DNA of 64,000 nucleotides from DAIOEK01 sp964648485 (lineage in GTDB: Bacteria > Chloroflexota > Anaerolineae > Anaerolineales > Anaerolineaceae). Below, in pieces: positions 26,553-35,764 of the stretch. The notes below the pieces were generated by a model. The model worked only from the letters and a program-made list of their open reading frames with translations, was not told the DNA's origin and did not search any database. Position numbers and translations under genes: made by a program. Numbering within the stretch: the stretch's first letter is position 1; each line of letters opens with the position of its first letter. The DNA is taken from assembly GCA_964648485.1 (NCBI GenBank), contig CAZYOF010000006.1:122325-186324 (forward strand), in the 5' to 3' direction.

Positions 26553-28583
26553 CTATTTACCACCCGTTAACTGAATAAGTTCATCTTCATCTAAAATAGG
26601 GATTCCGAGACTTTTGGCTTTATACAATTTACTTCCGGCATTTTCTCCCAAAACAAGATAATTTGTATTTTTGCTCACACTATCTGAAACTTTACCGCCG
26701 TGCAACAAAATGAGGTTTTTTGCATCATCCCGGCTAAGCGTTGGCAAGGTTCCCGTTATGACAAAATTTTTTCCGTCAAGTATTAGTTCCTTTTCTGATT
26801 TTTCAAAAGTTTCTTCTTTTACATTAACATTGGCATGTTTTAGTTTTTGAATCAGTTTTTGATTCGATTCATGTTGAAACCAATCCCAAATTGATAGGGC
26901 TGTGTTCGGTCCAACGCCTTCAATATTTTGTAGATCTTCAATAGAGGCAGATGCAAGCAGGTCAATGCTGGGATAGTGTCTGGTCAGGTCTAATGCACTG
27001 ACCTCTCCCACACCTTTAATACCTAATGCTGTAATCAACCTATTCAGTGGCTGATTTTTTGATGCTTCGATTGAATCAAGAAGATTTTGGATTTTTTTCT
27101 CGCCAAACCCTTCCAGACTTGATAATTTTTCTTTTGTAAGAGAATAGATATCACCTACGTCTTTCACAAATCCTGTTTCTGCAAGCTGTTCGACTATCTT
27201 AATTCCCATTCCGACAATATCCATCGCCTCGCGCGATACAAAATGTTCCAGGTTGCGCACGAGTTGTGCAGGGCAGGTTGCATTTACACAATACCACGCA
27301 ATTTCTCCATCAAGATGTTCAGTTTCAGTACCACAGACCGGGCAAATGGCAGGTGGAATGTACACTGGTTCATTGCCAGTTCTTAAAGATGGAATGGGAC
27401 CAATTACATATGGTATTACTTCACCTGCCCGCTTTACTAATACCTGATCGCCGATCCTGATATCTTTTTCGGAAATGTAATCAAAATTGTGCAATGTGGC
27501 TTGGCGAACGATCACTCCGCCAATTTCCACTGGTTCCAGAACAGCATAGGGAATGAGTACGCCAGTACGCCCAACATTGACCCGAATATCATTTAACCGG
27601 GTTGTTACTTCGCGCGCCGGGAATTTATATGCCATTGCCCCCCGAGGGTCTTTTCCGGCAAAACCAAGCGCTTGCGAGGTATTAAGGTCATTTAGTTTTA
27701 TAACCACACCATCAATCTCAAATGGAATCTGATCGCGTGTTTCCCCCAACTTCTCGCATTTTTGAAAAGCTGTCTGGATATTGTCACAAAGTTCAGCCAG
27801 ATTTGTTACTGGAAATCCCATCTTTCGAAGGTACTCAAGTAAATCCCACTGGGTTTGGGGGGGATTTACTCCCTCAAATTCAACAATTTGATAAATCAAT
27901 ACGGTAAGGGGACGTGAAGCGGTAAGGGATGGGTCAAGCTGTCTAAGAGATCCAGCAGCGGTATTTCGCGGATTTAAGTATGGTTTTTCACCATCCTGTA
28001 TCAATTTGGCGTTTAGTTTATCAAAATCGGATGTATGGATAAATGCTTCACCCCTCACAACCAATCGTTTAGGGGGCATCATCTCCGGATTATTAACTGG
28101 AATTTTTAGAGGTAACGAACGGATTGTCCTTAAATTGGCAGTGATATCCTCGCCAATAATGCCATCACCTCGCGTAGCCCCCTTAAGAAACAATCCATCT
28201 TCATAATGCAATACAACCGTTAATCCATCAATTTTTGGTTCAACAACAAATTTACTTTTAGCAACCCTTGCATCGAGTTTCAGGATGCGGTTATACCAGG
28301 ATGTGATGTCTTCTTCACTGAATGCATTGGCAAGACTTAATATAGGTGCAGGATGGGTTACTTTGTTAAATTTTGTTGTTACTACGGAAGAAATTCTTTG
28401 AGTCGGAGAATCAGGGGTTACCCATTCAGGATGTTGTGCTTCAATTGTTTTTAACTTTTTTAGCAATATATCAAATTCAGCATCGCTGATAACAGGTGAA
28501 TCCATGACATGATAAAGATAATTATGGTGTTGAATCTGCTCTCTCAAATGCTGTAATTCCTTGAAAATATCGTTCTCTTCCAT
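26553..28583 (-). CDS. ligA: NAD-dependent DNA ligase LigA
   Basis: 676 residues, normal length. Domains in order: Ia (YLYHVMDSPVISDAEFD), the adenylation domain with nucleophile Lys117 in EPKIDG, the OB fold, a four-Cys zinc finger (CPVCGTE...YCVNATCPAQL), helix-hairpin-helix repeats (LEGFGEKKIQNL, IKGVGEVSA, IEGVGPNTA), and a C-terminal BRCT domain (KNFVITGTLPTLSRDDA). Start ATG at 28583 has AAAGG upstream; the longer frame from 28613 adds ten residues without an RBS. Confidence 0.96.
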   Translation of the reverse strand: MEENDIFKELQHLREQIQHHNYLYHVMDSPVISDAEFDILLKKLKTIEAQHPEWVTPDSPTQRISSVVTTKFNKVTHPAPILSLANAFSEEDITSWYNRILKLDARVAKSKFVVEPKIDGLTVVLHYEDGLFLKGATRGDGIIGEDITANLRTIRSLPLKIPVNNPEMMPPKRLVVRGEAFIHTSDFDKLNAKLIQDGEKPYLNPRNTAAGSLRQLDPSLTASRPLTVLIYQIVEFEGVNPPQTQWDLLEYLRKMGFPVTNLAELCDNIQTAFQKCEKLGETRDQIPFEIDGVVIKLNDLNTSQALGFAGKDPRGAMAYKFPAREVTTRLNDIRVNVGRTGVLIPYAVLEPVEIGGVIVRQATLHNFDYISEKDIRIGDQVLVKRAGEVIPYVIGPIPSLRTGNEPVYIPPAICPVCGTETEHLDGEIAWYCVNATCPAQLVRNLEHFVSREAMDIVGMGIKIVEQLAETGFVKDVGDIYSLTKEKLSSLEGFGEKKIQNLLDSIEASKNQPLNRLITALGIKGVGEVSALDLTRHYPSIDLLASASIEDLQNIEGVGPNTALSIWDWFQHESNQKLIQKLKHANVNVKEETFEKSEKELILDGKNFVITGTLPTLSRDDAKNLILLHGGKVSDSVSKNTNYLVLGENAGSKLYKAKSLGIPILDEDELIQLTGGK

Positions 28584-28673
28584 ACTGAAACCTTTCATCA
28601 TTGAAACGTTCATACGGTATAATTTATTAGAATTCTAATACCGAAATATCCTGCGTCAAACAAGGAGGCAGAA

Positions 28674-29033
28674 ATGAAGTTTATCGGAAAGATTGTCTCA
28701 CCCATTTTGATCTTTTTTGGAGTGATCTTCGTTTTAGGCGCTTTCAGTGAAAATGGATCAGCTGGATGGATCATCGTTGGCTTTGTCGTAGGTGCTCTCG
28801 GTTTAGGATTAGCATATTTTTCATATCACAAACCAGCTCCGGCAGCCAGTCAATCGCAGAATGTTACAGTTAATGTAGATCTACCGGGAAACGTAAAATT
28901 AGAGACTTTAAAGTGCCAATCGTGTGGTGGCGCTTTATCTCCTGAGCATATATCCATGGTTGCTGGTGCACCTGTAGTATCTTGTCCTTATTGCAAATCC
29001 ACATATCAACTCACTGAAGAACCTAAGTGGTAA
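28674..29033 (+). CDS. Membrane protein with C-terminal zinc ribbon
   Basis: 119 residues with AAGGAGG before the ATG. Two membrane helices (about 5-22 and 29-50) are followed by a Pro/Ala/Ser linker and a zinc-ribbon pair CQSCGG...CPYCKS (about 82-108). It is 36 bases upstream of the Cys-Ala-tailed membrane protein and shares its orientation, so it probably belongs to that cassette, perhaps as a scaffold or metal-binding partner. Family unknown. Confidence 0.75.
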   Translation: MKFIGKIVSPILIFFGVIFVLGAFSENGSAGWIIVGFVVGALGLGLAYFSYHKPAPAASQSQNVTVNVDLPGNVKLETLKCQSCGGALSPEHISMVAGAPVVSCPYCKSTYQLTEEPKW

Positions 29034-29069
29034 TTCCATCGTATACATATTGATGGAGGAAGATACCAA

Positions 29070-30764
29070 ATGAAGAAAATTACTGCCAGTATTGTCCTTT
29101 TGTTATTCTTATTATTGACTGTTATTCAACCTGTAGCTGCCCAAACTTATTTGTTTCAGGTGGATCAGGCAATTGTAGATGCGTATTATCAGGAGGATGG
29201 ATCATTATCCCTCCTCTATCAGTATGTTTTCACGAATGATTCATCTGCGTCACCTATAGATTATGTAGATATAGGTCTGCCAAATGGCACTTTTAGTATC
29301 AGCTCTGTCAGTGCATCTGTGGATGGGAAAACCATTACTGATATCTCTAGGGCTGATCCACAGTATCTCACTGATGGTTCAGATGGCATCACGCTTGGAT
29401 TAGGTGGAAATGCTATTCAGCCAGGCCGCACCGGTACAGTGATGATGCGTGTCGATGGCATAACCAATGTGTATTTCCACTACAACAAAGGTGATACTAA
29501 AGGTTACGCCAGTGTCCGGTTTTCACCGAATTATTTTGGCTCAGCATATGTACAGGGAACATCCTATGTTCGTGTCTCCCTTCATCTACCCCCCAATATA
29601 CTTCCCGAAGAACCTCAATATGAACCTGCTGGCAGTGGCTGGCCAGGTTCTGCCGAACCGGAGACATATTTTGATGATGAAGGTCGGGTGACATATACAT
29701 GGGAATCTGGCAATGCCAGCCTTTCTAAACGCTACGAATTTGCTGCAGCCTTCCCTTCCAACTATGTACCTGAAAGTTCTATTTCCACTGGAATTTCTTT
29801 TGATCCAACATGGCTGATTTGTTCTTGTGTTGCTTTATTATTTGTCGGCTTGACGGTTTTTGCCATTTACGCAGGTTACAAAGCAAATGCAAAGCGGAAG
29901 ATGCAATATCTGCCTCCTAAGATTGCTATTGAAGGACATGGTATCAAGCGTGGATTAACTGCAGTTGAAGCGGCAATTCTCATGGAACAGCCCATGGATA
30001 AAATCCTGACCATGATCCTTTTTGGTGTAATCAAAAAGGAAGTAGCTATTGTAAAAACTAAAGAACCACTGGAGCTCGAAGTAGATCAGACAAAACTGGG
30101 TGTTCTTCAGCCATATGAAACCGAATTTGTTAACGCATTCAAACAGCCTGCCGGCAAAACTCGACAGAAAGAAATGCAGGGCGTGATGGTTTCATTGGTT
30201 AAAGAAGTGGCTGAAAAAATGAAAGGTTTCAGCCGAAAAGAAACAATCGCCTATTATGAAGAAATCAATAAACGGGCATGGGCGCAAGTCCAGGCAGCAG
30301 ATACACCTGAAATTAAAAGCCAGAAGTACGATGAATACATGGAATGGACCATGCTTGATAAGAACTACACAGATAGAACACGAGATGTATTTGGTCCAAG
30401 CCCGGTAATTTTACCTCGATGGTGGGGCGGTTTCGATCCTGTTCATCGCACTACTCCAGCCGCAACCGTTCCAACAGGAAATATTATGAAGGGTGGTGGC
30501 TTACCATCACGAACAACGATTTCTCTCCCCAATCTGCCCGGCTCAGATTTTGCGGCTTCAATTGCAAATAATGTGCAATCATTCGCCGGGAACCTTGTGG
30601 GAGATATCACCACTTTTACTTCTGGAATAACGAATAAAACCAATCCACCACCGCCCCCCTCTACCTATCGAAGTTCAGGAGGAAGTGGAAGAAGTGGTGG
30701 CGGATGCGCTTGTGCTTGTGCATGCGCAGGATGTGCCTGTGCGTGTGCCGGTGGCGGACGATAA
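29070..30764 (+). CDS. DUF2207-like membrane protein with an alternating Cys-Ala tail; candidate substrate of the adjacent radical SAM enzyme
   Basis: 564 residues. A signal peptide ends near Ala24 (PVAAQ). An external beta-rich domain fills about 25-240. One membrane helix lies at about 248-270, followed by basic KANAKRK, so the rest is cytoplasmic. Residues 285-420 contain KRGLTAVEAAILME and an alpha-helical region like the C-terminal part of DUF2207 proteins. A Gly/Ser/Pro linker leads to the last 20 residues, where seven Cys (546, 548, 550, 552, 555, 557, 559) alternate with Ala, interrupted by one Gly, and end in GGGR. The tail faces the cytoplasm, where the next genes' enzymes would act. 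The function is unknown; modification is inferred from context. Confidence 0.8.
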   Translation: MKKITASIVLLLFLLLTVIQPVAAQTYLFQVDQAIVDAYYQEDGSLSLLYQYVFTNDSSASPIDYVDIGLPNGTFSISSVSASVDGKTITDISRADPQYLTDGSDGITLGLGGNAIQPGRTGTVMMRVDGITNVYFHYNKGDTKGYASVRFSPNYFGSAYVQGTSYVRVSLHLPPNILPEEPQYEPAGSGWPGSAEPETYFDDEGRVTYTWESGNASLSKRYEFAAAFPSNYVPESSISTGISFDPTWLICSCVALLFVGLTVFAIYAGYKANAKRKMQYLPPKIAIEGHGIKRGLTAVEAAILMEQPMDKILTMILFGVIKKEVAIVKTKEPLELEVDQTKLGVLQPYETEFVNAFKQPAGKTRQKEMQGVMVSLVKEVAEKMKGFSRKETIAYYEEINKRAWAQVQAADTPEIKSQKYDEYMEWTMLDKNYTDRTRDVFGPSPVILPRWWGGFDPVHRTTPAATVPTGNIMKGGGLPSRTTISLPNLPGSDFAASIANNVQSFAGNLVGDITTFTSGITNKTNPPPPPSTYRSSGGSGRSGGGCACACACAGCACACAGGGR

Positions 30765-30779
30765 GTCATCTGGTGAACA

Positions 30780-32162
30780 GTGTCTGACGCCAAATTCACG
30801 CTCTTTGCAAAAAAACCAAAAAATCCGGTTGAAGTACCCAAACCGGGTATATATCATTACACCTATGCGCAACCTAACGAAAAGTCTCGCATTCATCTCC
30901 GGATCGAAGAAAACGGTTCAGGCGTGGTCATAATTAATGCTGACCGGGTTTTGCACGTGAACCCAACTGCGATGACAATAACCAAACTTCATCTTGAAAA
31001 ATTATCAGAAATAGAAATTTGCAATCAACTCAGCAAGATATATAAGGTGGATAAGAGTAAAGTACATGAAGATGTACAGGAGGTCCTCCATAAAATTGAT
31101 GAGTTAATAAGACCGGATGGCGCGTGCCCAATTCATGATTTATTGCTCGAAACCAATATTCCATTTTCCGCCAAACTTTCTGCGCCGTATCGTATGGACC
31201 TGGCTGTCACTTATCGCTGTAATAATGATTGCCTCCACTGTTATAACGCCCGAGAAAGATCCTTCCCTGAGATGGATAGCAAATCATGGCAGAACATCCT
31301 GGATAAAATATGGGATCTGGGCATTCCGCATGTAGTTTTTACAGGTGGCGAGCCCACCCTCCGGAATGATTTGCCAGAACTCATTGCATATGCAGAAATG
31401 AAAGGAATTATTACAGGTTTAAATACCAATGGCAGGCGGCTATCAGATCCAGTCTATACGAAATCTTTAATTGATGCTGGTCTAGATCATGTGCAAATAA
31501 CACTTGAATCCCACGATCCGGTTATTCATGATCAAATGGTGAATTGCCACGGAGCATGGAATCAAACTGTGCGAGGCATACAAGAAGTATTAAAAAATAA
31601 TATTTACATTATGACCAATACAACCATGTTGCGGACTAATTATCAAACGATGGAACAAACACTTACATTTCTTGCAGAGTTAGGTGTTCCAACAGTAGGT
31701 TTGAACTCATTAATATATTCAGGTAAGGGGAATGAGATTAATAGTGGATTACAAGAAAAAGAACTTCCACCGCTACTAACACTTGCGAAGAAAAAAACCG
31801 AAGAAAGTGGTCAGAAATTAATATGGTACACGCCTACAGAATATTGTCATTTTGATCCAGTCAATGAAGGGCTGGGAGTAAAAGGGTGCACAGCAGCGTA
31901 TTACAACATGTGTATTGAACCGGATGGCAGTGTTATCCCATGCCAATCTTATTATTCATCTCTGGGAAATATCCTGGTGAATGAGTGGCGCGATATATGG
32001 AATCACCCATTGGCATTAGACCTGCGGGAACGTAGAATGGTTCCAGAGCGGTGTAAAGGATGTACACTCCTGGTTGAATGCGGGGGAGGATGCCCGCTGC
32101 ATCAGATTTCAGATAAAGATATTTCCTGGCAAGATTCGTTTTCCATTCCTGTAACCAGCTAG
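30780..32162 (+). CDS. Radical SAM/SPASM maturase with N-terminal PqqD-like domain
   Basis: 460 residues. Residues about 35-112 have the pattern of a PqqD-like peptide-recognition domain (RIHLRIEENGSGVVIINADRVLHVNPTA...). The radical SAM core starts with RMDLAVTYRCNNDCLHCYN, cluster ligands Cys147, Cys151 and Cys154, followed by FTGGEPTLR. A C-terminal SPASM-type Cys set (GCTAAYYNMC...CQSY...CKGCTLLVECGGGC) can hold auxiliary clusters. This layout is that of enzymes modifying ribosomal peptides. GTG start 16 bases after the Cys-Ala-tailed protein; its RBS is weak, so coupling is likely. Probable substrate is that tail. Confidence 0.88.
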   Translation: MSDAKFTLFAKKPKNPVEVPKPGIYHYTYAQPNEKSRIHLRIEENGSGVVIINADRVLHVNPTAMTITKLHLEKLSEIEICNQLSKIYKVDKSKVHEDVQEVLHKIDELIRPDGACPIHDLLLETNIPFSAKLSAPYRMDLAVTYRCNNDCLHCYNARERSFPEMDSKSWQNILDKIWDLGIPHVVFTGGEPTLRNDLPELIAYAEMKGIITGLNTNGRRLSDPVYTKSLIDAGLDHVQITLESHDPVIHDQMVNCHGAWNQTVRGIQEVLKNNIYIMTNTTMLRTNYQTMEQTLTFLAELGVPTVGLNSLIYSGKGNEINSGLQEKELPPLLTLAKKKTEESGQKLIWYTPTEYCHFDPVNEGLGVKGCTAAYYNMCIEPDGSVIPCQSYYSSLGNILVNEWRDIWNHPLALDLRERRMVPERCKGCTLLVECGGGCPLHQISDKDISWQDSFSIPVTS

Positions 32163-32178
32163 TAAATGAGGGTCGGAC

Positions 32179-33348
32179 ATGAAAAAGATAGAGAAAATTT
32201 TTGAAAAGTTTTTCCCAAGCACATCTAAAGCAGTTTTACCATTACCACCGGGAATCTATCAGAATAATCCAGAAAACTCACCACATAAAATGCATCTTCG
32301 TCTAGAGGCAGATGGCAGCGGAATTTTAATTATAGATGCAAAGACAGCGTTGCATCTTAACAAAACAGCTGCGGAATTTGCTTATTATCTGGTTCACGAT
32401 GCCTCGAAAGAAACAACCATTTCTCAGATAGAGAATCGCTACAGCGTCCAACGTGATCGGCTCGAAGAAGATTATCAACGGTTAATGGATACCATCCAGA
32501 CTCTTTTTACTACAGAAGACCTCGACCCCGAAGGATTTTTCAACGTTGAACGATTGGATCCTTATAGCCAGAACTTAAGTGCGCCTTACAGGTTGGATAT
32601 TGCCCTCACATACAGACAAAACGAAGAAGCAGAAAAAGATACCACACCTGCAGAACGAGTTAAAAGAGAGCTTCTGAGCGAGGAATGGAAAGCAATTCTG
32701 AAAAAAGCCTGGGATGCTGGAATACCGCATGTTGTATTTACCGGTGGAGAACCTACTTTACGCCCTGATCTACCGGAATTAATTGCGTTCTCTGAAAGTA
32801 TTGGACAAATTACCGGATTACTAACCGATGGATTCAGGCTGACAGATCCCGGCTATTTACACCAATTGCTGCAAACAGGATTGGATCACATCATGATCAC
32901 ACTGGATCCTGGAGAAGAGCAAAGTTGGGAAGCGGTTTTGGATTCTATTAAGGAAGATATTCATGTTACTGTCCATCTTACGGTATCTAAAGCAGAGATA
33001 AATGAATATCTGCCTGTTATTGACAAGCTGGTTTCTATGGGTGTAAGGAATTTGTCATTGAGTTCCATTCATTCCGAATTACTGGATACTGTAAAATCTT
33101 GTGGAGAATATGCAGTAAATCAAGGCTTATCTTTGGTATGGGATCTTCCGGTACCATATTCACAATTTAATCCAATCTCTGCAGAATATCGCGGTGAGCA
33201 GCTGGTATCAGGTGCAGGCAATGCATGGCTATATCTAGAACCAGATGGAGATGTTCTGCCCACTCAGGGTGTCATAAAACCTTTAGGAAATCTATTGGTA
33301 GACTCATGGGAGAAAATCTGGAATAACCCGCTGAGAAAGTCTGCCTGA
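32179..33348 (+). CDS. Radical SAM paralogue without cluster cysteines (probable pseudoenzyme) with PqqD-like domain
   Basis: 389 residues, co-linear with the preceding enzyme from about residue 20. It keeps the PqqD-like part (HLRLEADGSGILIIDAKTALHLNKTA), the SAPYRLDIALTYR lead-in, FTGGEPTLRPDLPELIAF and the C-terminal LEPDGDVLPTQG...LGNLLVDSWEKIWNNPL. All three cluster cysteines are replaced at the same positions (Gln147, Ala151, Asp154), and the SPASM cysteines are lost with a shortened C-terminus. It cannot bind the [4Fe-4S] cluster that cleaves SAM. The frame is intact with no decay, so a structural or recognition role is likely. Confidence 0.85.
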   Translation: MKKIEKIFEKFFPSTSKAVLPLPPGIYQNNPENSPHKMHLRLEADGSGILIIDAKTALHLNKTAAEFAYYLVHDASKETTISQIENRYSVQRDRLEEDYQRLMDTIQTLFTTEDLDPEGFFNVERLDPYSQNLSAPYRLDIALTYRQNEEAEKDTTPAERVKRELLSEEWKAILKKAWDAGIPHVVFTGGEPTLRPDLPELIAFSESIGQITGLLTDGFRLTDPGYLHQLLQTGLDHIMITLDPGEEQSWEAVLDSIKEDIHVTVHLTVSKAEINEYLPVIDKLVSMGVRNLSLSSIHSELLDTVKSCGEYAVNQGLSLVWDLPVPYSQFNPISAEYRGEQLVSGAGNAWLYLEPDGDVLPTQGVIKPLGNLLVDSWEKIWNNPLRKSA

Positions 33349-33353
33349 GAAGA

Positions 33354-34103
33354 ATGATCTCCCTTCCTGATTGGGATCACCGTTTCAAACAACAAGCCGG
33401 ATGGACTACTTCCATCCGGTCTTATCTATTCAAGATGGCTGGCGTAGCGCCAGATTATAAAATTCTGGATATCGGATGCGGCACAGGGGTTCTATTAACC
33501 GAAATAAAAGAAAGCTATGGTGTGCAACCTATTGGAATAGATATTAACTTTCCTTCTGTTCATTATGCTTCCAGTATCAGAAAACTAAGCACAGTCGTAT
33601 GCGCTGATGCATACCATCTTCCAGTTGCCGATAATTCGATAGATATCGTTCTCTTCCATTTTGTACTTTTATGGCTTAAAGAACCTGTAAAAGTATTATC
33701 TGAAGTAAATAAATGCTTGAAACCAGATGGCTGGTTATTCTGTCTTGCAGAACCGGATCATGCATCGCGTGTAGATTATCCACCACCTTTAGACGAAATT
33801 GGAAAACTACAAACCACCTCACTTAAACAACAGGGTGCAGATATCATGGCCGGGAGAAAGCTTGGCGATTGGATTCACAAAGCAGGATTGAATGTCATTG
33901 AAACAGGGATATTTGGGTCTCAATGGTCACCATCTAACATACTGTCTGAAAGCCAAGCAGAATGGGAGTGGCTTTCGCATGATGGAATTAATCTGGACAA
34001 ATCATTTGAATTCTCTGCAAGGAGTATTGATACACAAGCACGTTCCATTGGATCACGGATATTGAGTGTCCCTACCTATTATGCGTGTGCACGGAAAAAA
34101 TAA
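33354..34103 (+). CDS. Class I SAM-dependent methyltransferase
   Basis: 249 residues. Motif I is ILDIGCGTGVLL (about 36-47), motif II ends in GIDINF, and later motifs are CADAYHLPVADNSIDIVLFH and LKPDGWLFCLAEPD. These belong to the UbiE/Methyltransf_11 group. It starts five bases after the paralogue, so it belongs to the radical SAM cassette. Its acceptor is unknown; the modified tail or a cysteine product is possible. Confidence 0.85.
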   Translation: MISLPDWDHRFKQQAGWTTSIRSYLFKMAGVAPDYKILDIGCGTGVLLTEIKESYGVQPIGIDINFPSVHYASSIRKLSTVVCADAYHLPVADNSIDIVLFHFVLLWLKEPVKVLSEVNKCLKPDGWLFCLAEPDHASRVDYPPPLDEIGKLQTTSLKQQGADIMAGRKLGDWIHKAGLNVIETGIFGSQWSPSNILSESQAEWEWLSHDGINLDKSFEFSARSIDTQARSIGSRILSVPTYYACARKK

Positions 34104-34125
34104 ACCTTAAAATATACTTACAGGG

Positions 34126-34154
34126 TTGCAGAAATATCAGAGTAAGACTATAAT
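34126..34154 (+). promoter_or_regulatory. Promoter of the tRNA-Pro gene
   Basis: TTGCAG (34126-34131), 17-base spacer, perfect TATAAT (34149-34154). The start would be near 34161, seven bases before the mature tRNA 5' end. Confidence 0.75.
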
Positions 34155-34167
34155 ACCGTTCGTTGTT

Positions 34168-34242
34168 CGGGGCGTGGCGCAGCCCGGCTAGCGCGCTTGC
34201 ATGGGGTGCAAGAGGTCCCGGGTTCAACTCCCGGCGCCCCGA
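34168..34242 (+). tRNA. tRNA-Pro (anticodon GGG)
   Basis: A full cloverleaf of 75 bases: acceptor CGGGGCG/CGCCCCG with discriminator A, D stem GCGC/GCGC, anticodon stem CTTGC/GCAAG around loop ATGGGGT (anticodon GGG), five-base variable loop, and T stem CCGGG/CCCGG with loop TTCAACT. C1-G72 plus A73 is the identity set of bacterial proline tRNAs. The CCA end is not encoded. Confidence 0.96.
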
Positions 34243-34248
34243 CTGACT

Positions 34249-34279
34249 GACTACCCAAACCCCAGGGTAGTCTTTTTTT
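34249..34279 (+). terminator. Terminator of tRNA-Pro
   Basis: Eight-base-pair stem GACTACCC/GGGTAGTC, eight-base loop, then seven T. It starts seven bases after the tRNA. Confidence 0.85.
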
Positions 34280-34545
34280 ATCCATCAAACAAAAACTTTT
34301 TGGAAATCTTGCAGTTATTTACATAAGAAAATAATCAATTACAGAACTTTGATTCAATGATTACCTAATCTCCTTCTGGTCTATTTGGATTCTATGGAAT
34401 GACCAATGTCACCCGGTTTTATGTGTATTGTCATAGTTTCCAGTTCCATCTGCAATTTCATCTCCTTAATTTTGTTGCTATAATCATTCTATGATTCAAC
34501 GGCTTTATGCCGAAGCATTCTCAATCCTTAAGGAGGAATTGAAAG
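34280..34545 (+). promoter_or_regulatory. Upstream region of the binding-protein operon
   Basis: No gene is seen in these 266 AT-rich bases. A TATAAT at about 34480-34485 is a plausible -10 without a good -35. AAGGAGG ends nine bases before the ATG at 34546. Confidence 0.4.
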
Positions 34546-35700
34546 ATGTCAAAACGAATTGGTTTAATAATGGCTGTGGTAATGATGCTGGTTTTGGTGT
34601 TAACCGCCTGTGCACCAACCCCGGCCGCCCCCGCCGAGCCAGCCGCTCCAGCAGAACCTGCTGCTCCTGCTGAACCAGTAGCTCCCGCAGAACCAGCTGC
34701 CCCGGCAGAAGAACCTGTACCAGTCGAAGAACCGATGGAAATTACTGACACCGAACTGAACATGCTCTGCACGCCTCAGGAGCAGTGGTGCCAGGGTATG
34801 AAGCAAGAGTTTGAAGCCAAATACGGCATCACTGTAAACTATGTTCGTATGTCATCCGGTGAAGCTCTGGCGAGAATTCAAGCTGAAAAAGATGCACCGA
34901 CCTTCGATATCTGGTGGGGTGGACCTATTGACAGTTTTGTAGCCGCAAAGGAAGAAGGATTACTCGAGCAGTATGATTCTCCTAATATGGTAAACCTGAT
35001 CGATCCTGTCAAAATGAAAGATGCCGATAATTATTGGGCTGGCGTTTATGTTGGCTCTCTGGGTTTTGCAACCAACTCCGAATGGTTGGCAGCAAATCCG
35101 GGTGTAGAAGCACCTAAATCATGGGATGACCTACTCAAGCCAGAGTTCAAAGGCCAGATTATGGTCGCGCACCCATCTACATCGGGTACTTCCTACACCG
35201 CCATGGCAACTGTTCTTCAGTTACGCGGTGAAGAAGCTGGATGGGAATATCTAAAGAAATATGCTGCCCAGATGGCTCAATTTACCAAAAGTGGCGCTGC
35301 ACCCGCGAAATTTGTGGGTCAGGGTGAAGCAGCTGTGGCGATTGTTTTCTCACATGACACCGTCAATGAAATCGAAAACAATAAACTGCCTCTGGTCCTT
35401 ACCTTCCCCGAAGAAGGCACCGGATACGAAATCGGTGGCATGGCGATCATGAAGGGCGCCAAGAATCTACAGGCTGCCAAATTATGGTTCGATTGGGCTC
35501 TCACTCCCGAAGCTCAGGCTCTCGGTCCAGTGTACGCTGCATACCAAGCACCCACAGTGAAAGGTGTTGAACTCTCACATCCTGAACTACTTGAAGTCAA
35601 CTTGATTGATTATGACTTCCTGTGGGCTGGGGCAAATAAAAAAGCTTTCGTTGAGAAATTCACCAACGAAATCGCAAATGCTGAGAACCTGAAACAATAG
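34546..35700 (+). CDS. ABC transporter substrate-binding lipoprotein (AfuA/FbpA-like)
   Basis: 384 residues. A lipoprotein signal with lipobox LTAC (Cys22) is followed by a repeated Pro-Ala-Glu linker (about 24-62) that spaces the domain from the membrane. The binding domain has TFDIWWGGPIDSF, PKSWDDLLKPEFKGQIMVAHPSTSGTSY and GAAPAKFVGQGEAAVAIVFSHD, the pattern of the ferric/hexose-phosphate/phosphonate binding-protein cluster. The tyrosine pair used for ferric iron is not obvious. Permease, ATPase and a PfkB kinase follow, which favours an organic, sugar-like ligand. Confidence 0.85.
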   Translation: MSKRIGLIMAVVMMLVLVLTACAPTPAAPAEPAAPAEPAAPAEPVAPAEPAAPAEEPVPVEEPMEITDTELNMLCTPQEQWCQGMKQEFEAKYGITVNYVRMSSGEALARIQAEKDAPTFDIWWGGPIDSFVAAKEEGLLEQYDSPNMVNLIDPVKMKDADNYWAGVYVGSLGFATNSEWLAANPGVEAPKSWDDLLKPEFKGQIMVAHPSTSGTSYTAMATVLQLRGEEAGWEYLKKYAAQMAQFTKSGAAPAKFVGQGEAAVAIVFSHDTVNEIENNKLPLVLTFPEEGTGYEIGGMAIMKGAKNLQAAKLWFDWALTPEAQALGPVYAAYQAPTVKGVELSHPELLEVNLIDYDFLWAGANKKAFVEKFTNEIANAENLKQ

Positions 35701-35714
35701 TTATAAATCAATAA

Positions 35715-35739
35715 ACAGGGCGGCTCATCGCCGCCCTGT
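35715..35739 (+). other. Intercistronic hairpin between binding protein and permease
   Basis: A perfect ten-base-pair stem (ACAGGGCGGC/GCCGCCCTGT) with loop TCATC, followed only by ACCTTTTCC. It could partly terminate or protect the 3' end so that the binding protein exceeds the permease. Confidence 0.65.
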
Positions 35740-35764
35740 ACCTTTTCCTTGGAGGATATTATTG

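Noticed and set aside
34610..34740. Repeat array suggesting CRISPR or a minisatellite
   Set aside because: It is an in-frame Pro-Ala-Glu linker of a lipoprotein; there are no unique spacers.
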